The notes beneath the pieces are model-generated. The model made no database searches. It worked only from the letters and a program-made list of their open reading frames with translations, and was not told where the DNA came from. The position numbers and the translations under genes are program-made. A stretch of 64,000 nt of DNA from Apostichopus japonicus. Its lineage: Eukaryota; Echinodermata; Holothuroidea; Aspidochirotida; Stichopodidae. The stretch covers positions 15,330,521 through 15,394,520 of the forward strand of contig NC_092562.1 in assembly GCF_037975245.1 (NCBI RefSeq), read 5' to 3'. Shown here piece by piece: positions 22,801-37,800 of this stretch; positions within the stretch are counted from its first letter, which is position 1, and each line of letters opens with the position of its first letter.

Positions 22801-25800
22801 CTTTATACTACTACTTGTGAGGACAGTGAATATAAAGCAGGTTAATAACAGGAACAAACAAAAGTGATTTTCTGTTTTAATACAAGAGAATATAAGCACT
22901 AATTAAGGATTTAGGAAAAATTTTGTTGTTTCTTTGTTACGAAATAAATGTTTCAAAAGTCAACAGAAGTTGAAAAATAAACAATACTTTTTCTGTTTTC
23001 AAATGACATTAAACCCACCAATCAGATTAACTATAATCATTGATGGGATTGTATAATATTCATTATCATTCAGAAAATTTCATTTATTTCATTTCATTTA
23101 TTTGTTTTTCACAACATGCATTTAAACGTTTACAAATAACAAATAATATGAAGTAGTAGTGAATAATACATGAAGTGAAGGAAGCGGAAATAGACCCATC
23201 AAACCAGATGAATTAACTTCACCTGTCAAGATATTATACAAGACATTGCAAAAATATGCAATCGGCATCAACCAGTTGGCAATAAATCTTCTTTCTACTA
23301 AAAGGGTCATTTTACCTCTGAGGTAGCAGTCAGTACTTTTGAGAGTACCGTCCTTCCTAGGCCTTCTCTACTGTAGTCCAAGCAAGTCACTATCAGCTTT
23401 TGAAGAGTCATGTGAACCTTACTAGAGCAAACATCAAGCATACTACAAGAAAAAAAACAAGAAGTGAAAATATTATCCCATTATTAGTACGATGAATTGC
23501 TATGAGATATCATGAGATTGCATCACAAAATTGCATTGAGATATCATGAAATTGCATTGAGATATCATGAAAATGCATTGAGATATCATGAAATGAAATT
23601 GCATTGAGATTTCATGAAAATGCATAATTATCACCAACTTGCATTGAAATATCATGAAACTGCAATGAGATATCATTGACCAGGGGTAATATAACGTCTG
23701 TAAAGCGCTTTGAGACCTATCGCTGGTGTAAAGCGCTATATAAAGTCCAAATATTATTAATATATTATTATATCACAAACTTGCATTGAGATTTCATGAA
23801 CTTGCATTGAGATATCATGAAATTGCATTGAGATATCATGAATCTGCATCAAGATGACACAAAATTGCATTAAGATATATCTTGGCAGAAGTCAAGCCAT
23901 CAATAGCAACAACTACCTACAAGAACAAATAACAGATAACACATGAATGAGATGAATGGTTAATGATCTCTTACGGAAAACTGCCTAAGAGAGAAAGAAA
24001 ACAAGAAGGGAATTTCAAGCCCCCCTGAAGGTCTAACAAAAATATGTATATATATACAACTTTCAATGAATCAAACATGACCTTTCAGTTACAACATAAC
24101 TTTTTCAATGACCACCAAACCAGGAGATTTGCTTTAACATGATGTTAGGTTAAGGTCTTAGGCCTCGCAGATGACGAACGGCACAAATTAAAGAATAACA
24201 CGATGTGGGGGCATTGGCGATACAACATTGGACAAGGACAAAAATCGCTCCCCTCTTCTTGCCATCGAAATCAGACCAACATTTATCGACCAATTGTTTA
24301 TATTGAAAAATTGTCAAAAGCTGACAGACTCACTATTGGAAAGCGTGAGCTCGTTCTAATATCTTCTCTCCTCGATGCGTCTGCGAGAGCCGGCCCACAA
24401 ATATAAAGTAATCTTGACAGAGAGAGTTCTGGACGCTGACGGTGCTGAAGATGGCCTCGGGGGCCACCGAATTAAGTGGAGCCATACTGATCTCCAGGAG
24501 ACAGTCGGCAATATCCTCCGAGAGCTCGCAGAGCAAACGTTCCGCTTCCGCCTGTTGTCAAATAATTAAATATCCTCAGCTAATAATGAGAGAATGGATT
24601 CCTCGATAATAACGAGACAATTTCCTTCCTTGGGGTGCATATTGAAGGAAACTTCTCGCTCAATGTTTGGGAGAACATTTTATAGACTCAGTCAAACAAA
24701 AATAGAAACATCAAATAGGAATACTTTACGAAAGGAGTTTGATGGATGAGGCAGAGCCACAGAGAATGACATTATGGTATCTTATATCTATAGCATTATG
24801 CAGCAGCATAGGGGCTGATCAATATACAACTTGAACAGACAAGGGGAAAAACCACAAAGCTCATAAATATTGGAATATCTTACAAATAAACTGTTCCACT
24901 AAGCTGCCTTATTGATACAACAACCGAATTAAAATTTTCCAATTTAAAAAGTCAAAACTAGAACACTGGGAAACTGTAGCTTCCATTGACTACTGCAGAG
25001 GTATTTTTAACGCTCAATTTGTGGATACCAGCCAGTTAAGTCACTGATAGAGATTGTATCATGTAATTCTTGTCATAAACTTTTTCCAATATCCAACAAA
25101 ACATGTCTTCCTTTGTAGTGAATTGAATACATTCACATACATACATGCAGTGTGATGTACCACAGACATTTCACTTTTATACCGAATGGAGCTAATGAAG
25201 CAATTCTGCCCTCAACCCCCCCCCCATTGAGAATTATTAATTAATTAATCAGTGAAAACTGTATGAATAAAACTTTCCCCCATCATATGAGCATCTGAAA
25301 CAAATACTGTAAGGTATGCTCGATTATAAAAACAGATTTAATCTTCGGACAATGTGTTACTCAACATTACACTATCTATACTTTGAAACTATGTTCTTCC
25401 ATGCACAAATTTCAAGACAATTATGTATCCTCTAAAACAAGACCGTATGTTTATTTTCCTTACGTCCGTTGACTTGAGTAGGTAATCTATTAGCTGTCGC
25501 CCAATCAAGGTGTAATTTTCTGCCTCTGGTGACCTGGATCCATCCTTGCCTATGTCGACGCTGGAGAAACCGCGGCTCATTGGTTTGTAAAAATCCATCA
25601 GCTTACGGAAAAATCTGTTTATATTGGCATCGTCAAACTTGTGAAGGGAAGGGCCACCTCTCTGCCGAGTAAGAAACAGCACAGACCATATTTTTAAAGG
25701 AATGCTCATTTTACATATTAATAGCAACATTATAAAAAAATTCTTTCATCAATTGGTGTTTTAAGGTATCTAAGACAATAAAAGAGCATAGAAAGTAATT

Positions 25801-28800
25801 AGCTAAAAAATATCGATCCAAACAGTGACGTTTAGAATCAAAGTGTTGTTCTCAACGAAATCCACTATCCAGTCCTACATTTCAGAGACGAGTTGACCAT
25901 TTCTTTATCAGTTGGTCAGTCAGAAACAACAGTACTTGTATCTGTACTCATTGTAATGTACTCGAAACTACAAGTCAATGCAGTGTCTGAAACTGCTTGA
26001 AACGGTTGCCGTGAGCCAGAGGGATTCCCACGTATATTACACTATTGTGACTGAGATGTTGCTTACCTTTGTGGGATGAGCAACAGAAAATTACTACAAG
26101 AAACATTTGATCCAGTACGTGGAACAAATGAACGATTTCAAACATGTAAATGTTACCTTAATAAGTGAACCAATCAGATCCCACTTCCACTCTTTGAATT
26201 CTTTCCCTGATAAGACAAGCGTATCCTTTAATGCTGCTTGCACGTTACTTTCATCCATGTCCTAAAATCAAAAGGTGAAAAAAAGAAAAAAGACCAAACA
26301 TAAAAACATCTGGTGGTACACCATGACCCAATATTAAGTGTAAGAAAAGGAACCCTGATATCATAATCTGTTTCTTTAATCCAACCAAGATTGTAACAGG
26401 AACGACTGAAACAGATGTAAAGTTAGAAGGATTACAAACTAAATATACTTCCATCAAGGATAATGTTGAAGCATGAAAGCTTCTTTGGTGTTTGGGCCAA
26501 GACATAACACTCCAAAATATTCGCACCGAACATAACCATAGTTATGTAAAAAATCTAGTGATTAGTGGGGTATTGGTAAAGTAATCAGCTGCTATTGATA
26601 TGTCAAGTTCACATGTAAATATGTACAATAATTTATCCATCAGTTTCTGACATGTTAACGCTTTCAAGGACATTCTCTGAGGATAACACAGAAAGATGTC
26701 CTGTTGAAATCTAATTCTCACAGATCCCTACAATATAATACAAAAAATAAAATCTACAATCCATACAAATTTGCCCAAAACTTTCCAAAAATTTCTTCTT
26801 CTTGTCGAATACAGTATCATCACATTCAAGTCAAATTCAAAATGTAAAAGGTTTTCAGTCTTGTACCAAGACAACCACATTTATAACAGTTATACCATAG
26901 TCACTGGTAACATGTCGCACCCACACACCCAATTGTGTACCTTTCAAACGGTCCCTACTAGGGCACAACAGTGTACCATATCTATGCAGGGAACAGCCCC
27001 TAGGGTGCAGCCACAACCCTACTATATTTACAAGTTACGTCGCAGTTCTCCATTTGTACACCTGGGTAAAGAGAGGCAAGTAAAATAAACTGCCTTGCTC
27101 AGCGGACCCGGTAATGATCTGTCCAGAACTTTTATGCTGCAAAACCCTGAGATTACAAGTCCATTGCTTAATAAACCATTTCACCATAAAGTCCTCTCAG
27201 TACTATTAACTCCATGCCTTTGCTGCATAGCATCTGTTTAATATTTTTACACTCTGCCTACAAAGCAATACATGCATCGTTTTAGCCTCAGATGGACCTT
27301 ATTATTTAGTTGAAGCAGATTTACTCACAGTGAGAGGCATGGGTTTATTGGAGTTGATCTTTTCATTCCTCTGTCCCATGTAGCCAGGAGAATTGCACAG
27401 GATCTGGTCCAAGAAGAGGCTACATGGAATCGGGCCGCGTTTCTTGAGCTCGTGGAAACGACAGAGGTTCGTCACCGCTTGTGTGGCTCGTCTGGTGAGT
27501 AAATAATTGATAGATGGTTACAGAGGCTTTTAGTTTTACTCCAGGTTCCTTTTTCCAAGTTTTTCCAATTTTGTGACTCTATAAGATCCATGTTAAATGT
27601 TAATCTTACATGAGGCCTGACTTTTTGGCTAAAAGTTATGATTCCTGGACTACAGTAAGCTTTATAATAGTGACCTCACAATGGATTACTTCATGGGATT
27701 TGAGAAAGCTTTATAACCATTTAGCATGCCCAAGTTTTGAAGAAAACAAATTTGAAAGATTCTTTTCATGAGGAATCAAACCAGCTGCTGAAATTTACAA
27801 AATATTGATTGTATTTTTATGGTGAAACCATGCCCCCCCCCCCCAAAAAAAGATTATTATGTCCTATGCAGCCTGGCTGCAGTGAGGCTGCAGCCCCTCA
27901 GCATTCAACTTTTAACACAGTACCTTAAAAAACACCCTTGACCCCCCTCCTTTTTTAAGAGTTAGTTACTCACATTCTCTGTAGGATAGAAGCATCAAGT
28001 GAGGCAGCTAGGGCCATGAGGGTCGGGAGGGTGTGGTGATGAAGTTCACATTCCACTGGTAACATGCGATCACACTGTAAAACCATATATTGAAAATATT
28101 GACATATTAAAAATTATAAAAAATGTTAAATTATGAAATGTAAGCATTAACCTTTTGTTAAAGAGTCAACTAAAATAATGAAACAAATTAGCGTCTGTTC
28201 CATCAGTGTGTTCAAGTTTGACCTAGTTCCGTTGAGAATTTCATTCACAATTATTTCAAAAAGATGTATATACAGTGTGAGTTTAGGGATTAATCCACCT
28301 TTAATAGGCAACCTCTTTTCCATTTCTGCCACTGAGCTGGATTTACAGAAAGCTTATGTTTTGTTCTGACAACTTTGAGAGTCTTCTTTGTGAAATGATT
28401 AAGTTAAATTCTACATAATAACTTGAAATGGAGACTCACATGAAGGCATTTATGATGCACTTTATAAGTTAAAAAAAACAAAAAAAAAGAAAGAAGTAGA
28501 AATGTACATATTGGAGACTTGAGAAACAACTGTAAAAAAGAAAATAGTAACATGTATTTAAAGAGGCAAGATGTAGATTCCATGTTTTCAAGCATTCCAT
28601 TCGAGTGAAATGGGCTGCATGAACTTAAGCATTTCTTACGGGATCAAGTTGTTAATGGAATAACTTCAAGACAATAAGTACTAAAGCACTGAATTTTATG
28701 ACTATGCTAGCTAAGGGAAGGCTCGCAAATTTAACCGGCGATGATCGAAGGCCCAGCCGTTGCTATCCAGTGTAATGAGCACAGCAACCAGCTGGTAATG

Positions 28801-31800
28801 AGTCATGCTTGAACGCACACATTTCCTGCCTTCCAAGAGTCAGTGGACAGTTGTATGCAATTGACCATGAGACCACAAATTAAGCCTCTTATGCACAAAA
28901 GAAGACCAGACAATGAACTGGTCACTTTGGTCCAGGATGTACACAAAAGGGTTTTCGAATTTTCTCTGCAGGTTGGAGAATTGTTTATCTATAAAGCTAC
29001 TACATATAGGCTACTGTAACTGCTCGTACTATAAACAGTTTATTGAAATGACAGTAAATATATAGCCTAACCATTAAAACTCTCGTACGTATCTATATGC
29101 AGAATCACCTCCACGTGAGTCATGCAGTCAGACAGTAGGCTAAGACATGTGCGTGATCTTACTTTCACGTTGCGCAGCTGCTTTCGGGTTTTAAAAAACC
29201 TGAACAGTTCGCGACTTGTGCAAGAAAAATTGTTAAATTGCATGGCGCTTTACGAAATGGAATGGCTAATAAAGAAACCGAATAATTCTTATTCATAGTA
29301 GACTTACTTGGCTTTAGTTGTAACGAAGTCACGAATGATATAATTTTAATTTAATTTGAGAAATTACGTTTTTTCAGATCGTTTAGCATAAAGCATAAAT
29401 TCGGTTTAGACTACAACGGTATGACTAGTTGTAATTGTACTATACACTGAACCAATGTTTGAAAACTTGCGTTTGAAGCCTTCATGAATGGGTAATATGA
29501 CTTTTTGTATCACATTGCGTGACATTTATTTCTTGGCAACTTGCCAACGTTACTTGAGATAGTAGTATTTCATCAGAGCCAGGCAAAAATAACAGTCTGC
29601 TGTTAGAGACAAGTTAGAGTAGCTATATTATGCCAAACAACCCCCCTGTCTAACACCTGTTTGTTAACATTTTTGGCACGTTTCCAAAAAACTTTTCATG
29701 GAGTAAACTATTTTGACTCCACTCTAGAATTAATTAGGTCAGTCAGTAAAGGATCGGTAAAGTTATGCGAAATATTATCTTAGACGTTCAAGAAAATTTA
29801 TATCCCCGTAACAAAGTAAAACCATGGATGTATATAAAACACACCTCAAGCTAACCGACTCATCCGCATGAACAAAACAATCTGTTCCCCATGATACATG
29901 AGGCACAGTCTATACCATACGTACATAGCACGATATCAAGGCCCCAATAGCTACAGTATGGCCATCTTTATCAAAGTAAACCTTGCAATCCCATGTTTTA
30001 GGCCACTTGGCATGATTAACTAAATGCTCAATATTTTTTCCATGTCCTTGTAGAAAACGTCAACTTCGCAAAATACAATAAGTTGTGTTTTTGTTGTTAC
30101 GTGAGATCCGTAACCGACGAAGTGGTTAGGATATGTACTATACTTTTAACTATGGTAGGATAATTATTTTTCCTTTTTTTGTGTGGAAATTCTAGAAAAT
30201 ACTTTCTTTTTCCCCCGCTTAACAGCAGATGTGGTCGTATGGTTTATTCATAAATGGGTGTACTAGAGCCTTGTTTACATGACATTTGTTGCATTTAGCA
30301 CGATATGCCAGTTTCGCGTGAATTTTTCGATAGTATTTTACTCGATCTTTCGTAAAATTTGAAAGGTGTACCAACTTACTGTTCGTACACAATTGGTAAT
30401 TTCTCTATGCTCATTATTGTTTCCATGTCCTTGTAGAAAACGTCAACTTCGCAAAATACAATTAGTTGTGTTTTTGTTGTTACTTGAGATCCGTAACCGA
30501 CGAAGTGGTTAGGCTATGTACTATACTCTTACCTATGGTAGGATAATTATTTTTTCTTTTTTTTGTGTGGAAATTCTAGAAAATACTTTCTTTTTCCCTC
30601 GCTTAACAGCAGATGTGGTCGTATGGTTTATTCATAAATGGGTGTACTAGAGCCTTGTTTACATGACATTTGTTGCATTTAGCATGTTATGCCAGTTTCG
30701 CGTGAATTTTTCGAAAGTATTTTGCTCGATCTTTCGTAAAATTTGAAAGGTGTACCAACTTACTGTTCGAGTAGAGAAAAGAGAGATGGATCAGTGTTAG
30801 TGAATGAAAATACTTTGTACAGGAAAAGAAGTCTAAAGTATTTTGAAACATTCAATACGAAAATAGTTCATGAAGATTTCAACTCGTTCTTGAAATAAAT
30901 CTCCTACTGTGGTCAGAGTGCCATTGTTACGTAAAAACCACAGACCAGGAAAAGGCAAGTACCGCTTTTGTTTACAAACAATAGCAGCGCTTCTGTGTTG
31001 GGAGCTCAATGCTCATTACTTTCACAGAGTTACCGTGGGTGTGTGCACTCAAGCGTGAGCGATATGCAGGCTGCATAATGAGCAGTGGTGTGCTGCTGGC
31101 TGGGCCTTCGATCATCGCCGGTTAATTTGCGAGGCTTCCCTAAGTGTTTTGTAAAGAAAATCCAGATTTCTTGACATAATAAGTTGCCACCACATTTTCT
31201 TAGAGCTATAAAGTTCCAAAATCAAATGCAACACTGCTCTAAAATATCTTTTTACTAACCATATGAAGGAGCTCTCCTAGGAATACTGTACCCATTATAG
31301 ACAGGTGTTCTGTACCAGATGTTATCACCTCAACAAGGCTCTATGGAGGAAAGGGTAAGAAGCAAAAATATATATAAATAATACTCCCAACTGTTATAAT
31401 CAAGACATTTACTTCTTAGATTAGGTACTCTCAAGTTTGTCATATTAAAGGAATATAAACTGCTTGGTGAAAATACCCAAAAGAGGGAAAATTGAGAAAT
31501 TAATTATCATGAGAGACAGTACAGTAGATGTTTGTCTTTGGCATATCATGTCATTAAACAGAGGTGTTGTACGAACCGTCTATTGACTAATGACCCATTC
31601 ATCACAAACTCATGCATCAACAACCCCTTTAATATTCCTATTATCTTCTTATTCGGAAAGTAATTTACATAATTGATAAGGAGAGATAGGGTGAAAGGGG
31701 GGAGGGGTGGGGGTGAGGGAGGACAGGGAGAATCTTTCTGACGTTACCTCTAAGAGACCAGCATTTATAAACGCCAACAACAAGAGGGCAAGATGATTCT

Positions 31801-34800
31801 CCTTGAGATTAGTTCTTGTTATAGCTCGGTGCGGCAATACCGTCAGGGCTTCCTCCACTACGAAACCTTCACCTAGAGTACACAACTGTGAGTCATGCGT
31901 ATCTATGAATACAAATTGAAGAAATAACATCAATGGTGTGTCACTTTCTTTCCTGGTTAGTTGTAAAAAGTTTGCATCATCAATTTTTATTATTTACACT
32001 TTCTCTGAAACTTCTAAAGAAAACAGAGAAAGCTTTGCAGATTTCGCAGATTGTGCTTCCTGGTTTATCAACAATTTGGAAGACACTGTAATGATCGTAA
32101 AGGAATGAAATACCCTTGGATATACAATCCTATGATTCAGCACATTCATACATGGTGGGTAGCTCTGAGCCTCACTGTACCATGACTATATGCAGCTATA
32201 CAGCTTCTTGGTTAAATATGACGACTGTATTGAAATGTGTGGTATGGAGCGGCGCAAATAGTTATTAGTTATTGCATTGGACATCAGTAGGCTAGGTGAT
32301 CGAATCACTTCGCCAGGGCTCGAAAAATATTCCGGCTCAACGACACCTCTGTCCAGAGAAATAACTAAGCAGCACCAGTAAAAGTTAGAATCGGGATCGT
32401 TCTGTGGCTAAAAACAATGCTAGCAGATTCAACAACAAAAAACGAAACCTGAAAAGACATTAATGCTAGTAGTGTTTGGCAAAAGTTATAAATAACTCCC
32501 CACACTAATATGAAAATGCTACAGAGATGCCTAAACTTTCAGATTATTAGAAGCTATTATTTCTTGTCACCAGATGAGGAGATCTAAATGTGTTCCAGCT
32601 ATGCACTGCACTGCTGATAATTGGTGGTGTATAGGCATATTGTAATGAAGCAGAACAGGTTTGAATTCCTACTTCGGCAACTAATTCCCATATTTATGGA
32701 CTCGCATCTGTTGCATTTACAGCAATGTGATAAAAAATTTATTTTGTGGATTTTTTGGGTTTCTCTGTTGTGAGTGAGTGTAGGTACATTGATATGTAAT
32801 CCTGTGTGAAAATGTTAGTTACAACTTAAACAAACTCAAAGAAAGAAAGAAGCGTCTTTGCATTTAGACTATGACATCATCAATAATAGGTAACTATCAA
32901 TAGATATCTATCAATAATTAACTTCATCAATACATGTTTAATTTGCAATCCACTCACCAATGCTCTCTATAGCAATATCAAAGTCATCAGTCCATTTGGG
33001 TATAGTGAGATAAAAGGCCTCGTACAACACTTCCAACAAATATCTCTACAGAGAGAGAGAAAGAAAAACAACATTAATATCACCTGATTAGAGTGACCTC
33101 ATTTCTCATTCCTTCAAGTACCCCCAATGGCATTTACCCCCCCCCTCCCACCCCCCTCCAAACAGGACTCACCCCATCATTCAGGTTAACTATGTTGACT
33201 AGTCTAATGCTAAAGATCTAACTAACAATCACCTCAGCTATTGTTCTTTGAACTTTTAACTTTACACGTCCTACGTACATAACGCCCTACTTCGATGGTT
33301 TATATGGACGATACATAGAAAATTAAGCATGACAAAAGACGGAACCATAGAACAATGGGTCTGGCAAGTGTCCGTGGTGACAAACGAAAGGAGGAAAACA
33401 TTCACAAAACAACTTTGACGAAATCTGCCAGGTGCCGTTAGGGAATTTCGATGTTGACATATTTTGGCGTGTTATGTAAACATACTTTAGCAATCTGCCC
33501 TCCCTGTGACACCTTTATATTGACATCACAGGATTATTGACAGACAGCTCAAAATACTAACCACCGAGGGCAATCACAAGTTATTTCACAAAGTTCTTTG
33601 AAAACTGACTCGTATATCACAACCGCTTTTATATCGAGCTTCAAAACAGTTGCAGTATTTGCACTTCAATGTTTTATTTTTTTTTCATTCCAACGACTCA
33701 TCAAATTTTCATGAAGATGTAGCCGATGTTTTTAATTCAAGAAAAGTACGACCGATGCTTATAAGAAACTGTGGGTCGTCCTTCCCAGGAACTGAAATTC
33801 TAAGCTAGGTTGTTCTGACAGGTAAAGAAGGCTGCTCAAAAAGTCTCAACTTTAAAACTGAGGTCAAACAGCACCATCCACTTTGAACAAATCACTTGTC
33901 TTTTGTGCTACCTCAGAGGGCAATTTTTATTTACTTTTGGGGGCCATGTTTTTGACATATGAAAAGGTGGAATGTGAGTCCTAATATGGTTGGTAAATAT
34001 AAATTTATTCTCTCAAACAAGGTTCTTCACTGCAACAGATTTCATCTATATCACCAATCAAATTAGATTTCATTCGTACCAATCCAACTGCGGCAGAAAT
34101 TCAAGAGAATTGGCGGTTTGTCGGATTTGCATGAAAACTTGTATTTTTTTTGGGGGGGGGAGGGTGGGAGATTGGTATTAAACAAAAGTACCAAGGATTA
34201 ATGGTGCAGTACACCAGTGAAGAGTGCAAATGTAATGCGAAGACAGGGAATTGATGATCACTGCTAATATATAAAGATGAGTGAAATACAAAATTAAAAA
34301 ATGTTCATACTATATAGGGTCAGAGGTCAAGATATCTTACCCTGTTTTCTTCTTGTGGAACGCATAATATTTGCATCAGAGATTGTAAACCACTTGATTC
34401 TGCACTGCATAATCGTATCATGCCTGTAATGGAAATATAAAGAGGAACCAATTTATGGCAGTTTAGTATTAAGTGCTGTACAATGTTACTGAGCTTCATT
34501 ACGAAGAGATGAAAGAAGGTCTGGTACTAAACACACGCAATACATCCAAAGCACTTCGTGTGGGGATGTGAGGTCACAGAGAACTGGTCATATGACTACC
34601 AAATAAAGTGGGTCAGCTTATTGATGTATAAATGCAATTAATATGTTGAAGACAGGTAAATGTGAGGAGTGTTTGTAAACATTTCAGGTGTGCATTTAGG
34701 CACAGAAAAAACCAACTTTGTTTGCTTCAACCATCACACTCCGGTAACTGGTTAACTTTTGTAACAATCTTCCAGTTTTCATCAGATTTCAATGAAAGTC

Positions 34801-37800
34801 ATTGAGAAATACTCTTATTAAAGTCACTCTGTTCAGTCTTTCTCTTGGTCAAACAAAGTGTCACTAGCCAATCTACACAGTTCAAATAACTCTAATTGCT
34901 TAAACCCACATTCTTGTATGAAAATGTAGGCTAGGTAAATCTGCTATGAAAGTGTGGTATGTCTAGGATAAAGTGTTGAGTTTTATCTTTATAAAAGTCA
35001 ACAGTTCATCCTCATGATTTTTTTACACATTTTATTCATTTTTGTTGTTGCATTATTATTAAAGTACAGAGGTTCTTGTTTCAAGCGTATCTGATGACGG
35101 GAGAATTAAGCTGCAAGGGCAAACCGGGGCCGCTGTAAAAATCGATATTTTGAGTAATATAGCAAGCAGCAAGGGTGTAAGTATCAAGTTTGTTTATTCC
35201 TTTTGAGTCAATCTAAAAAAATCACAAAGATGAACAAAGTGTTTTATATCATCAATACTAAGGTCAAAGGTCTTGTAAACCTCGGTGTCTCTCTTAGATT
35301 AATGTACAGCACTAACAGAGTGACCTTGTGCCTCACAATAGATGACAAAACGTTAACCACTAACAGCAGGAAAATGGCTTTCAAGAACTGAAATGAAAGA
35401 AAGTATCAACTTTGAAGAAGCAGGAGATCACTTTTTTGTGTTTTTGTCACTTTCTCTCTTTTTTTTGCTGTAGTACAGATAAACCCTTCCCTTACTATCA
35501 TGTTGATAAGCTGGGTGGTGCCTTTTGCAACATATTGATGAACAAACAGCCTTCTCTACTGATTAAATTTTTGTTTTTTATCAAAGTACACAAACAACAC
35601 AAACCAAAACAGACTTCAATATAAAACCATTTTCATGTTTTATAGGAAGTTTGCAACAAACTTTAACATGTTCTTGAGTGCATTCTCTGACAATAACCTT
35701 CACTTCCGATGCATTACCATGAGAGTTCTGTAAATATTTCCTCTTTTAACTGCCGTGTCTGCACGTAGAGTATTAATGTAAAGTACATCTGTAAAGTTTA
35801 CTTGACAGTCTGACCTAACAAGTACCTTGACAGCGAATCGAAGGCCGATATCAATTAAGCCTTGTTCAATTTTGAGAACACACGGGGGATCTGATATCGC
35901 TACGGCGATTGAGATTGTAGCATGAATGCTCTGGGGGATCATTTGACCTGAGATCTCCATTCACGTATCAATGTTTTAAGGTGAGGTGCACCATGGTACT
36001 AGCTGAGTGACTTTAAACAATCATCGTACTAATGATCTTTCCTTCGACGTTGACCCACCACCCCCTTCTCAAATGTGGACATGTCCGGGATAAACTTATT
36101 ACACCCCTGTGAGAGAACAATATACTGCTCCCTCCCCCAACCCCCAATTAATGCTCCTTCCTGCGATGTTGACCCACCACCCCTTCTCAAATGTGGACAT
36201 GTCCCCCCCTTCCCCACCCCAACTCCTGCATTCTCAAACGTGAACAAGTCCTTACACAGTCCACTTTTTACTTTACACATAAAACAGTAAACTTTGCTGA
36301 TTTCAACTAAGGATGGTGCCATCAAAAGTTATCCAAGCCCTTGATGGGGAATGGACATCCACATTGCTTTCTTCAACTATAAAGTCTGGATTCTATAACT
36401 ACCACCAAGGTAAAAGTTAGAATTATGAAAGTAAAAGGGAGGAGGGGTGGAGGGAGTGGTGGGTATTCCAATTTTATCAGCCACTATTCAAACTTGTAAT
36501 CCATCAATTTACCTGCAATATCATTCAATAGTCAGAGCACAATATTTTAATGATACCAAACTGCCTCTGAAGTTTCCACTAAATTGATTTAAACTGAACT
36601 TATTCACCGTTCTTGTCATGACCTGTCTGTGATCCTGTTCCTGCATTATTTTGAATCCTTTAAAAAGAATTAAGAGGTTTATAAAATAGATCCTTTCTCA
36701 TCTGTACCTCGGAAACACCTTGGCTTTAAAAATTTGGTGCTTTATTGATCGATTATTGTGCCGTACAGTATCAAAACACGCAAGAGTATACTATACGGCT
36801 AATCCCTCCCCTAATGCGAGAGCAAAGGGAATTGTGATCACACGGATTACTTCAACCTTCAAATTTGTCAACCAGGGAAGTGACAAGTAAGCCAATACTG
36901 TTGTTTGGATTGATAACTTCCTGCGACTATTAAAGGAATATACCCATTACCGTGGGATACGACACGTTTCTAAATTTAGCGACCCAAGAGGAAACACTGC
37001 ACAACTGATCTGTTATTAGCAAACAACACGTATCTACTGTAAGAAAACATATACACAGACACGCAAACGACTGACGGCCATATCATCACCCATAAGAACC
37101 TTCAATTTGTCTGCATCCTCATAAGATTAAGGACAGAGAAATGAGAGAAAGGCTTCGCGTGTTATGCTTGAAGGGTATCCCTTTGCAACGTTCATACCAC
37201 ATATGTACAACGGAGAAAAAATGACTGCGTGGCACTTGTAAAGAAACTTATAAAGTATATATTTAATTTCATGGACTGTGGTTTTGCATTATTTGAGGAA
37301 ATAGTCTTGGTCAGTTCAAGATTATGATTTTATTTCACCTTATTACTTGAGTTGACATGAATTACAGATGTTCTACATGGGGTTCATGCTGGAGAGCTGG
37401 TGGTCCTCTATTACCCACTGGCCATATGAAGCTATATGGAAAAGTGCTATGATACCTGCGAGACCATTTGTCACAGACAAAAATATGTCGAATGTTAATA
37501 TTGATTTATTTTGTTTAAGTGAATGAAGTTTAGCCTGGAAAGGTTGCTAATTAATTTTAGCTTTTGCCTACAGGTTCACAGTTTCAAAATGATTCCAAGG
37601 CCTTGGGGAAAATCCAAATAGACACAAAATGAATGTCAGTATTTTCGAAGAAATGCCTTGATGGTGTCAATCAAATTCTGATCACAGGGTGACCAATATT
37701 CTATCCTTCTAACATATTTAGTGGCAACACTAATGATCTTTTTATTCTGATGCTGACAAAAGTTAGGAATTTGAAAAACATAAAAGACAGCACAGGATAT

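Larger units (their letters stand above)
23443..24333 (-). other. RICTOR intron between exons 16 and 17
   Basis: 891 bp, mostly occupied by a minisatellite interrupted by a SINE tail (23493-23888). Confidence 0.75.

Noticed and set aside
23493-23888. CRISPR-like array
   Set aside because: Units are contiguous 20-bp repeats with no unique spacers, in a eukaryotic intron.
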